Source of the DNA: Clostridiales bacterium
GTDB taxonomy: Bacteria; Bacillota; Clostridia; Oscillospirales; CAG-382
Direction: 5' to 3'
Assembly (NCBI GenBank): GCA_003452915.1
Contig: DMMZ01000023.1
Location: 1 to 24,625, forward strand
DNA: 24,625 nucleotides
The translations under genes were made by a program, and so were the position numbers. Under the pieces are notes generated by a model. That model saw nothing but the letters and a program-made list of their open reading frames with translations. It was not told where the DNA came from and made no database searches. Positions 15,594 to 21,834 of this stretch are shown here, one piece after another (the stretch's first letter is position 1; each line of letters opens with the position of its first letter).

Positions 15594-15598
15594 TTATT

Positions 15599-16669
15599 TT
15601 ATTCTTCCCCAGCCTTTAATCTTTCAGCCCTATCAGCATTGATAAGTGCATTAATCATTTCGTCAAGTTTTCCGTTTAAAAAATTCTCAAGAGAATAAAT
15701 TGTAAAGCCTATTCTGTGGTCGGTTACCCTGCCCTGCGGATAATTATATGTTCTTATACGTTCGCTACGGTCGCCTGTACCTACCTGACTTCTACGTTCA
15801 CTTGCAAGTGCTTGGTCTTTTTTCTGTCGGTCAAGCTCTGCTAACCGGCTCTTCATGACCTTTAATGCCTTATCTTTGTTCTTAAGCTGACTGCGTTCAT
15901 CCTGACAGTCTACAACCATGCCCGTTGGAATATGAATTATTCTGATTGCTGATTCTGTCTTGTTGACGTGCTGACCGCCTGCACCGGCACTGCGGTGACG
16001 TGTAATCTCCAGCTCATCCATATTAAGTGCGAATTCTACGTCCTCAACCTCAGGCAGAACCGCTACAGTTACTGTTGAAGTATGAATACGTCCCTGCGCT
16101 TCGGTTTCGGGTACTCTTTGCACTCTGTGAACACCGCTCTCGAACTTAAAACGTGAATATGCACCTTCACCTTCAATCATAAAGGAAACTTCCTTAAAGC
16201 CCCTAAGCTCGGTCTCGTTTGCATAAATTAATTCGCATTTATAACCTGACGCTTCGGCATACATTGAATACATGCGATATAAAACATATGAAAACAGAGC
16301 AGCTTCATCACCGCCAGCACCACCTCTTATCTCAATGATAACGTTTTTATCATCGTTAGAATCTTTCGGTAGTAATAAAACTTTAAGCTCATTATTAAAT
16401 TTTTCTTTTGCATCTCTTGCAAGATATTTTTGCTCCTCTGCAAGCTCACGCATTTCCGGATCTCTCTCGGTTGCAAGTATTTCATCGGAATCTTTAATAT
16501 CGGATTCCGATTTTTTATATTCCCTGTACTTTTCTATTATCGGAGTAAGACTTTTATATTCCTTTGAATACTTTTTATATAACTCCATGTCACTTAAGAC
16601 AGCGGAGTCCGATAACCTTTCTTCTATTTCAACATATCTTTTTTCAAGCTCTGCGAGCTTCTCTATCAT
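15599..16669 (-). CDS. prfA: Peptide chain release factor 1
   Basis: 356 residues, normal RF1 length. GGQ (231-233) in SAGAGGQHVNKTES is the peptidyl-tRNA hydrolysis motif. P187-E-T189 is the RF1-type PxT stop-codon recognition tripeptide, which separates it from RF2. It releases proteins at UAA and UAG codons. The start at 16669 (MIEKLAEL) has GGAGG 7 nt upstream; the in-frame start at 16696 lies before that site. Divergent from the S1-domain gene with only about 57 nt between them. Confidence 0.97.
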   Translation of the reverse strand: MIEKLAELEKRYVEIEERLSDSAVLSDMELYKKYSKEYKSLTPIIEKYREYKKSESDIKDSDEILATERDPEMRELAEEQKYLARDAKEKFNNELKVLLLPKDSNDDKNVIIEIRGGAGGDEAALFSYVLYRMYSMYAEASGYKCELIYANETELRGFKEVSFMIEGEGAYSRFKFESGVHRVQRVPETEAQGRIHTSTVTVAVLPEVEDVEFALNMDELEITRHRSAGAGGQHVNKTESAIRIIHIPTGMVVDCQDERSQLKNKDKALKVMKSRLAELDRQKKDQALASERRSQVGTGDRSERIRTYNYPQGRVTDHRIGFTIYSLENFLNGKLDEMINALINADRAERLKAGEE

Positions 16670-16726
16670 AAAACTACCTCCTGAGCTCATATACATTTAT
16701 CAACACAAAGTGAAAGGAAAATGTCT

Positions 16727-17662
16727 ATGAAGCAAAATGAATACCTTCCCGAAGGAAAACTTTCCGTTCTTTCCATTGTCAAGGATTATATGAACACGCC
16801 GGAAGGTTTGGAGCGTGCAATGCTTGACGGTATTATTCTCGAAGGGAGAAGCTTTCTTTGCGACAATGACCAAAATCTACATGTTACTGTCGGAATGTTC
16901 ACCGGAATTATACCGAAAGATGAATGCGTTTACTCGTCAGCCGGTGAAAAAGCAAAGGATATAGCTATAATCTCCCGTGTTGGTAAACCTGTATGCTTTA
17001 AAATTATTGATATATTGCGTGATAATGACGGACGACCGAAGTTAATTTTATCAAGAAAAGCAGCTCAACGTGATTGTATGCTGTTTAATCTTGAAAAGTT
17101 GTCGGCAGGCGACATTATCGACGCACGTGTTACTCATCTTGAGCCTTTTGGTGCATTTGTTGATATCGGATGTGGAATAATATCTCTTTTATCAATAGAT
17201 TGTATGTCGGTGTCCAGAATTTCACATCCAAAGGAGAGGTTTGACGCAGGTCAATACATAAAAGTTATTATAAAAACACCTGCAGATACATACGGAAGAA
17301 TCACTCTGACACACCGTGAGCTTCTCGGAACCTGGGAACAAAACGCCAGCCGCTTTACCATCGGTCAGACAGCGGCAGGAATTATTCGAAGCATTGAGAA
17401 CTATGGAGTTTTTGTGGAGTTGACACCAAATCTGGCAGGACTTGCGGAACTTCGCAGCGATATTAAAATCGGTCAGCACGCTGCTGTTTACATTAAAAAT
17501 ATTATTCCTGAAAAAATGAAAATAAAGCTTGTCGTAATAGATACATATGAAGGCGAAAAGCAGCCGAATGTCTACACTTACCCCGATTTAACACATATTG
17601 ATTATTGGAAGTATTCTCCCGATTCAAGCGACAAGCTAATTGAGAGTGTATTTTTAAACTAG
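16727..17662 (+). CDS. S1 RNA-binding domain protein
   Basis: 311 residues with an S1-like N-terminal region (about 25-115) and two clear S1 motifs (GDIIDARVTHLEPFGAFVDIG near 127, and IGQTAAGIIRSIENYGVFVEL near 213). It resembles short Firmicutes ribosomal-protein-S1-like proteins and likely binds mRNA or ribosomes. Start choice: AAAGGA (16713-16718) is 8 nt from the ATG at 16727 but only 2 nt from the ATG at 16721. Its TAG lies in a palindrome shared with the obg stop codon. Confidence 0.8.
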   Translation: MKQNEYLPEGKLSVLSIVKDYMNTPEGLERAMLDGIILEGRSFLCDNDQNLHVTVGMFTGIIPKDECVYSSAGEKAKDIAIISRVGKPVCFKIIDILRDNDGRPKLILSRKAAQRDCMLFNLEKLSAGDIIDARVTHLEPFGAFVDIGCGIISLLSIDCMSVSRISHPKERFDAGQYIKVIIKTPADTYGRITLTHRELLGTWEQNASRFTIGQTAAGIIRSIENYGVFVELTPNLAGLAELRSDIKIGQHAAVYIKNIIPEKMKIKLVVIDTYEGEKQPNVYTYPDLTHIDYWKYSPDSSDKLIESVFLN

Positions 17663-17680
17663 AGTGTGAACACACTCTAG
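17659..17680. terminator. Perfect palindrome containing both convergent stop codons
   Basis: CTAGAGTGTG (17659-17668) pairs with CACACTCTAG (17671-17680), loop AA. Both TAG stop codons (S1-domain gene at 17660-17662; obg at 17679-17677) are inside the stem. On the minus strand TTTAAAAA follows; no T-run on the plus strand. It is probably a compact bidirectional terminator or 3'-end stabiliser. Confidence 0.6.
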
Positions 17681-18945
17681 AACAAGAAATCGAATTCAAC
17701 ACCGTAAATATCGACGGTATCACCCTCGTCAATTCCAGCATTCTCAAGTGCGGCAATAACACCGCTGTTTCTCAGAATTCGCTGGAAGTATTGCAACGAT
17801 TCATTATCATCAAAATTAACAGAGTTAACAACCTTTTTAAGCCAATCACCTGTAACAACATAAACTCCGTTAGTAACTGTAACAGTAACTTCCCTGTTCT
17901 TTTTTTCTTCAAAGTTGTCTTCCATCTTTTCGCTCTCATATTTTATAAGAGGTGGAAGCTCCTTAAGTTTTGTAGATATAGCTTTCAATAAACCATCAAC
18001 ACCATCACCTGTCACACCCGAAACTAAATACAAGTCATACCCCTTCCGTTTAGCGTATGCCTTTATCTTATTCATATGCTCTTTATCATATCCTATATCG
18101 ATTTTGTTGCCGACTAGAATTTGGGGACGGGTGGCGAGCTCGGGGCTGTATTTTTTCAGCTCCGAGTTTATTTTTTTAATATCATCACTCGGATTTTCTC
18201 TTTCACTTGCCGAGATATCAAAAAGATGCACAATAAGTCTACATCTGTCAATATGACGCAGAAAATCGTGTCCAAGTCCTGCACCTTCAGCAGCACCTTC
18301 AATTAATCCTGGAATGTCGGCAACCACAAAGGTTTCGTCGTATATTTTTACCACACCAAGATTAGGTGAGAGTGTTGTAAAATGATAATTCGCGATCTTA
18401 GGTTTTGCGGATGATATAAGCGAAAGCAATGTGGATTTTCCCACATTCGGAAATCCGATAAGCCCTACATCAGCAAGCATTTTAAGTTCAAGTGTCAGAT
18501 GTTTTTCATCACCCGGCAAGCCACTCTTTGCAAAACGTGGTGTTTGTCTGGTCGGAGTAGCAAAATGAGTATTGCCCCAACCACCTTTTCCGCCTTTTGC
18601 TATTGTGAAGGGCTGATTATCGGACATATCTTTAATTATCATTCCGCTTTCTTTATCACGTATTACCGTTCCGGGTGGAACAGGAATAGAAATATCACCG
18701 CCATTTATACCATGAAACTTACGTTTCATACCATCTGCTCCGTTATCTGCAATAAACTTTCTACGATATTTAAAATCGAGTAGAGTGTTCGAGCCTTCAT
18801 CGATCACAAAAATTACGTCACCGCCCTTACCGCCGTCACCGCCATCAGGTCCTCCATGTGAAACATATTTTTCGCGTCGAAAGGAAACGCAACCATTACC
18901 GCCGTTTCCGGCTTTAATATATATATCAACCTTATCTAAAAACAT
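17677..18945 (-). CDS. obg: Obg/CgtA GTPase
   Basis: 422 residues: glycine-rich Obg fold (1-158), G domain with G1 GFPNVGKS (164-171), DIPGLIEGA, NKID, and a C-terminal OCT domain of about 75 residues, as in Firmicutes Obg. It is an essential GTPase in late 50S ribosome assembly and stress signalling. The start is the second ATG (18945), 9 nt from GGAGGAGG; the first ATG (18954) touches the ribosome binding site. An intrinsic-terminator-like hairpin lies just before the ribosome binding site, and no separate promoter is evident. Confidence 0.96.
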   Translation of the reverse strand: MFLDKVDIYIKAGNGGNGCVSFRREKYVSHGGPDGGDGGKGGDVIFVIDEGSNTLLDFKYRRKFIADNGADGMKRKFHGINGGDISIPVPPGTVIRDKESGMIIKDMSDNQPFTIAKGGKGGWGNTHFATPTRQTPRFAKSGLPGDEKHLTLELKMLADVGLIGFPNVGKSTLLSLISSAKPKIANYHFTTLSPNLGVVKIYDETFVVADIPGLIEGAAEGAGLGHDFLRHIDRCRLIVHLFDISASERENPSDDIKKINSELKKYSPELATRPQILVGNKIDIGYDKEHMNKIKAYAKRKGYDLYLVSGVTGDGVDGLLKAISTKLKELPPLIKYESEKMEDNFEEKKNREVTVTVTNGVYVVTGDWLKKVVNSVNFDDNESLQYFQRILRNSGVIAALENAGIDEGDTVDIYGVEFDFLF

Positions 18946-18962
18946 CCCGAACATCCTCCTCC

Positions 18963-19014
18963 AAAAAAAATATAAAGAGCAGTCAGGTTTAAAAAGCCCG
19001 ACATACTCTTTATA
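18963..19014 (-). terminator. Terminator/attenuator between rpmA and obg
   Basis: On the minus strand TATAAAGAG (19014-19006) pairs with CTCTTTATA (18979-18971), with an inner GTCGGG/CCTGAC pairing, followed by eight T (18970-18963) and then the obg GGAGGAGG. It would partly end transcription of the ribosomal protein genes before obg. Confidence 0.8.
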
Positions 19015-19025
19015 AATTGAATTAA

Positions 19026-19313
19026 CTAATCGGCGTTAGCAGCAAAAATACTTACTTTTTTTCTGCCACCAGCTAAAGGCTCAAACTTTACAACGCCATC
19101 TGCAAGAGCAAAAAGCGTATCATCGGAGCCACGACCAACATTAAGACCCGGATGGATCTTTGTGCCGCGCTGGCGAATAAGTATGTTACCTGCAACAACA
19201 GTCTGCCCATCCTGGCGTTTAACACCAAGACGCTTGGACTTGGAATCGCGTCCGTTTTTAGTAGAACCGACACCTTTTTTATGTGCAAAAAATTGTATTG
19301 TCAATCTAAGCAT
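19026..19313 (-). CDS. rpmA: Ribosomal protein bL27 with cleavable N-terminus
   Basis: 95 residues. The N-terminus MLRLTIQFFAHKKG has the Firmicutes extension ending in FF before A, the site cut by the Prp protease encoded next door. The mature protein begins AHKKGVGSTKNGRDS and continues with the conserved LGVKRQDGQ and GNILIRQRGT. It is part of the 50S subunit near the peptidyl transferase centre. AGGAG upstream. Confidence 0.97.
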   Translation of the reverse strand: MLRLTIQFFAHKKGVGSTKNGRDSKSKRLGVKRQDGQTVVAGNILIRQRGTKIHPGLNVGRGSDDTLFALADGVVKFEPLAGGRKKVSIFAANAD

Positions 19314-19339
19314 TGTTATTTACTCCTTTTCTTATAAAT

Positions 19340-19666
19340 TTACTTTCGATAATTTTCAGTTATTACTTTAAGGTTTACGGGATATTCCTTTTGCAATGAA
19401 ACCAGCTCTTCGTAAAAACTCTTTAAAAGTCCGACCGAAGCCTTGTCTTTATTTACAAGTTTAAACGATACAGCAGACGTTTTGTCATTTGTTTCAGTAA
19501 ACGCTTTTTGCAAATAAACATCGCAGATAGTATTCACTGTCAACATTGTCATCGCACTGATCGCCGCACAGACAATATCTTTGCCTGCAACAGTATAATC
19601 GGAATGTCCTGTTATTTCAAACCCTGTATAATCACCGTTTTCGATCCAAAAAACCGCTTTAGTCAT
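19340..19666 (-). CDS. prp: Ribosomal-processing cysteine protease Prp
   Basis: 108 residues of the Prp/YsxB family. The catalytic pair is H21 (GHSDYTVAGKD) and C33 (IVCAAISA), at the spacing of S. aureus Prp. It removes the N-terminal extension of bL27 (gene immediately downstream), a step needed for ribosome assembly. The ATG at 19666 starts one nt after the rplU TAA and has no clear ribosome binding site, so coupling is likely. A TTG at 19678 is an alternative. Confidence 0.93.
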   Translation of the reverse strand: MTKAVFWIENGDYTGFEITGHSDYTVAGKDIVCAAISAMTMLTVNTICDVYLQKAFTETNDKTSAVSFKLVNKDKASVGLLKSFYEELVSLQKEYPVNLKVITENYRK

Positions 19667-19667
19667 A

Positions 19668-19976
19668 TTAAAGAGCAATAGATGTAATCTGAAGCTTTGT
19701 ATAGGGTTGTCTATGTCCCATGTGCTTCTTTTCGTTCTTCTTTGACTTGTAACGAATAATATGAATCTTCTTTGACTTGCCGTTCTTTACCACATTAGCA
19801 GTAACTGTTACGGCAACGGTAGGATTTCCTGCCGTAAAACCGGTTGGTGTGGAAACTGCAAGTACCTTATCAAAGGTAAATGTGTCGCCTTCATTCACAG
19901 CGAGCTTTTCAACGAAAATAACGTCGCCCTCACTGACTTTGTACTGCTTTCCGCCTGTCTCTACAATTGCAAACAC
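19668..19976 (-). CDS. rplU: Ribosomal protein bL21
   Basis: 102 residues, the usual length. FAIVETGGKQYKV at the start and IHIIRYKSKKNEKKHMGHRQPYT near the end are signatures. The start is GTG at 19976 with AGGTG 6 nt upstream; another in-frame GTG at 19985 overlaps that site. It is the first gene of the rplU-prp-rpmA(-obg) operon, preceded by an L21-type leader that probably mediates autoregulation. Confidence 0.96.
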   Translation of the reverse strand: MFAIVETGGKQYKVSEGDVIFVEKLAVNEGDTFTFDKVLAVSTPTGFTAGNPTVAVTVTANVVKNGKSKKIHIIRYKSKKNEKKHMGHRQPYTKLQITSIAL

Positions 19977-19989
19977 GAAAAGCACCTCA

Positions 19990-20080
19990 CTTTCTATATG
20001 AACTCGCTGCTTAGCAGGTCATATGCACCTTTTTACTAAAAAGAGCATATGTTTAAAACCCCATACATGCGGCAAATGTG
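19990..20080 (-). ncRNA. L21 leader RNA (probable)
   Basis: The minus-strand leader of rplU reads ATTTGCCGC, then TGTATGGGG, a long hairpin (CATATGC-tCTTTTT ... AAAAAG-gtGCATATG, 20051-20020) and the hairpin CTGC-TAA-GCAG. The TTTGCCGC...TATGGG part resembles the Firmicutes L21 leader as I remember it. It likely binds bL21 to repress the operon. Confidence 0.7.
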
Positions 20081-20109
20081 AGTTTAACACAAAAATAGCT
20101 ATGTGTCAA
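20081..20109 (-). promoter_or_regulatory. Promoter of the rplU operon
   Basis: On the minus strand TTGACA (20109-20104), 17-nt spacer, TAAACT (20086-20081). The -35 hexamer overlaps the TGA stop codon of the protease gene upstream. Confidence 0.75.
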
Positions 20110-20888
20110 GGTTTTTCTTCATTATTTTCGTTGTTGTTATCTTTATTATCGTTATTATCATTGTCATTAACGTTATTTTGGTTTTTATTTTCTAAAATCA
20201 ATTCCTTTAGAGCAGCTATTGCATCACCCAAACCACCGATTTGATCGATAAGTCCCATATTAACAGCTTCCGCACCATCAATCATTGTACCTATATCAGT
20301 TGTCATTTCATCTGTTTTTACCATTAGTTCACGTAATTGCTCTGCTGACGCACGTGAGTTTCTGACAACAAATTGAATTATCCTCTCCTGCATTTTAGCA
20401 AGGTTTATAAAAGTCTGCGGTACACCGATAACAAGACCGTTAAGTCGAACAGGGTGCAAAGTCATTGTAGCACTTGGTACAATAAATGATCTTTTACCAG
20501 AAACAGCAAGCGGAACGCCAATAGAATGACCACCACCGAGAACCAGTGTGACCGTTGGCTTTTTCATTCCTGCAATAAGTTCAGCTATTGCAAGCCCGGC
20601 TTCCACATCACCACCGATAGTGTTTATCATAACAAGTAAACCATCGATTTCCTCACTTTCTTCAACAGCAAAAAGTGTCGGTATGCATTGTTCGTACTTT
20701 GTAGACTTTGCTTGTGGAGATGCAGTAAAATGACCCTCAATCTGTCCTGCTATTATAAGCGCGTGAATGCTACCGTCAGATGAATGAGTGGTAATACTGC
20801 CACTTCGCATAATATCATCGCTTTTAAGTTCAGGTGTCCCCTCGCCTTCTCTTTCGTGTGTATCGTCATCGTTATAACTTTTTGACAT
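20106..20888 (-). CDS. TepA/ClpP-like serine protease
   Basis: 260 residues of the ClpP-fold family related to B. subtilis TepA. The nucleophile Ser is in GGGHSIGVPLA (S122) and the catalytic His in MTLHPVRLNG (H145); INTIGGDVEAG (88-98) matches the oxyanion region. It has no signal peptide. TepA has been described as a translocation-enhancing or SASP-degrading protease; the role here is inferred. The last 28 residues are a low-complexity Asn/Asp/Glu/Lys tail absent from typical ClpP. GGAG lies upstream of the ATG. It ends in TGA within the rplU promoter. Confidence 0.85.
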   Translation of the reverse strand: MSKSYNDDDTHEREGEGTPELKSDDIMRSGSITTHSSDGSIHALIIAGQIEGHFTASPQAKSTKYEQCIPTLFAVEESEEIDGLLVMINTIGGDVEAGLAIAELIAGMKKPTVTLVLGGGHSIGVPLAVSGKRSFIVPSATMTLHPVRLNGLVIGVPQTFINLAKMQERIIQFVVRNSRASAEQLRELMVKTDEMTTDIGTMIDGAEAVNMGLIDQIGGLGDAIAALKELILENKNQNNVNDNDNNDNKDNNNENNEEKP

Positions 20889-20988
20889 GTTGTTCTCCTA
20901 TGTTTTTCTAATTTAATAAAAGTTTTCTGTATTTTATTTTTATATTATTTACCGAGTAATGTAAAAATATGCTTTTACAAAAAAGGTG

Positions 20989-21017
20989 TTGCAAAATTAC
21001 TTTTTGCGTGATATAAT
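20989..21017 (+). promoter_or_regulatory. Promoter of the tRNA-Ser-like array
   Basis: TTGCAA (20989-20994), 17-nt spacer, TATAAT (21012-21017). A start near 21024 is 17 nt before the first tRNA-like module, so the whole array could be one transcript ending at 21795-21830. The rest of 20889-21040 is AT-rich with no gene. Confidence 0.75.
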
Positions 21018-21040
21018 TTATGAGCATTAAAAGCTTATAT

Positions 21041-21134
21041 GGAAGAGTATCTAAGTGGTCATAACGGCCCTGACTCGAAACAGTCAAACGGTTTGGTTGC
21101 TTTGTCCGCAGGGTTTTCCGATAACACAAGGCTT
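21041..21134 (+). repeat. tRNA-Ser-like module 1 (degenerate)
   Basis: The first 40 nt match the intact tRNA-Ser(CGA) gene at 35 of 40 positions by my count, covering the acceptor 5' strand, D-arm and anticodon loop through CGAAA (ends 21080). After that the tRNA match stops: the anticodon stem and 3' acceptor strand cannot form. CCGCA follows after 25 nt (21106-21110) and AAGGCTT after a further 17 nt (21128-21134). GCTTTGT (21099-21105) can pair with ACAAGGC around CCGCA. Confidence 0.7.
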
Positions 21135-21220
21135 GGCTGCGATTCTAATCACACAATTTAATAGAGTTCTTGCTTAAAGTTCTTGCTTTTTTCTGAGCAT
21201 TGATTTTGAGCCTGAAATAT

Positions 21221-21332
21221 GGAGGGTTATCGAAGTGGTGATAACGGGGCTGACTCGAAATCTCTCAATCATCTGGCTGATTCATCCGCAAGAAACCCAG
21301 TGTTTTCAAGGCTTTTACGGGGGTTCGAAAAC
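21221..21332 (+). repeat. tRNA-Ser-like module 2 (degenerate)
   Basis: The 40-nt 5' block (to CGAAA at 21260) matches the intact tRNA-Ser at about 32 of 40. CCGCA comes 25 nt later (21286-21290) and AAGGCTT 17 nt after that (21308-21314), the same spacing as module 1. A T-loop-like GGGTTCGAAA follows (21321-21330). A perfect 8-bp hairpin lies further on (21371-21393). Confidence 0.7.
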
Positions 21333-21422
21333 TAAATATTTTGCTGTTCTATCCTGCAGTTCTATCCAAAGCTTCAAACTCTATTTTTGAAGCCATCGGA
21401 AATAAAGCAGGTAAACATACAT

Positions 21423-21515
21423 GGAGAGGTATCGAAGTGGTCATAACGGCCCTCACTCGAAATACTGTTTGCAATTGTTATCTTAAGTCCCCGCAAATGG
21501 CTCTGTATAAGGCTT
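21423..21515 (+). repeat. tRNA-Ser-like module 3 (degenerate)
   Basis: The 40-nt block (to CGAAA at 21462) matches the intact tRNA-Ser at about 36 of 40. CCGCA follows after 28 nt (21491-21495) and AAGGCTT after 13 nt (21509-21515). Downstream lie two strong hairpins: 11 bp at 21555-21586, and a two-part stem at 21599-21636 ending in TTTT just before the intact tRNA. Confidence 0.7.
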
Positions 21516-21648
21516 TTTCAAGCATTGCACAACTACCAGAGTCGGGCAATCTCTAACAAATTTCTAACACTACTAAGAAATTTGTTTGCACTTCTGCTAA
21601 CACCACCCATCAAAATCACTACGATTTTGAGGTGTTTTAATTAAATAT

Positions 21649-21743
21649 GGAGAAGTATCGAAGTGGTCATAACGGCCTCGACTCGAAATCGAGTAAGCCG
21701 GTTAATAGCCGGCCCGAGGGTTCGAATCCCTCCTTCTCCGCCA
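21649..21743 (+). tRNA. tRNA-Ser (anticodon CGA), CCA encoded
   Basis: GGAGAAG pairs with CTTCTCC (21733-21739), followed by G and encoded CCA. Anticodon stem-loop CTCGA-CTCGAAA-TCGAG gives anticodon CGA, reading UCG serine codons. The long variable arm GCCGG...CCGGC is typical of serine tRNA, and the T-arm reads GAGGG-TTCGAAT-CCCTC. It is the last and only intact member of a four-unit array. Confidence 0.97.
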
Positions 21744-21746
21744 TTT

Positions 21747-21780
21747 AGTAATGACCAATTTTAGACGGTTCGTCATTACT
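21747..21780. repeat. Inverted repeat between tRNA-Ser and recombinase gene
   Basis: AGTAATGAC (21747-21755) pairs with GTCATTACT (21772-21780), immediately after the tRNA. It may help tRNA 3'-end processing or mark an element boundary; its role is unknown. Confidence 0.5.
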
Positions 21781-21794
21781 GAAACAAAAAAAGT

Positions 21795-21834
21795 AAGTTG
21801 CTTAAGGGAAACCTTATGCAACTTCTTTTCTTTT
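21795..21834. terminator. Bidirectional terminator overlapping the recombinase 3' end
   Basis: AAGTTGC (21795-21801) pairs with GCAACTT (21818-21824); the stem extends inward (CTTAAGG / CCTTATG, one mismatch) to a GAAA loop. CTTTTCTTTTT follows on the plus strand, and TTACTTTTTTTG follows on the minus strand. It ends both the tRNA transcript and the recombinase transcript; the recombinase stop codon lies in the stem. Confidence 0.85.

Noticed and set aside
21041..21515. Modules 1-3 as functional tRNAs
   Set aside because: Anticodon stems and 3' acceptor strands cannot form, so they are not canonical tRNAs even though the 5' halves are well kept.
21341..21556. Plus-strand 71-codon frame
   Set aside because: It runs through tRNA-like module 3 (RGIEVVITALTRN is translated tRNA sequence), has no ribosome binding site, and is not protein-like.
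21041..21743. T-box riboswitches, or a CRISPR array, as an explanation of the repeats
   Set aside because: No T-box (TGGNACC) or antiterminator is present and no amino-acid gene follows; repeats are 180-226 nt apart with unequal linkers, unlike CRISPR spacing.
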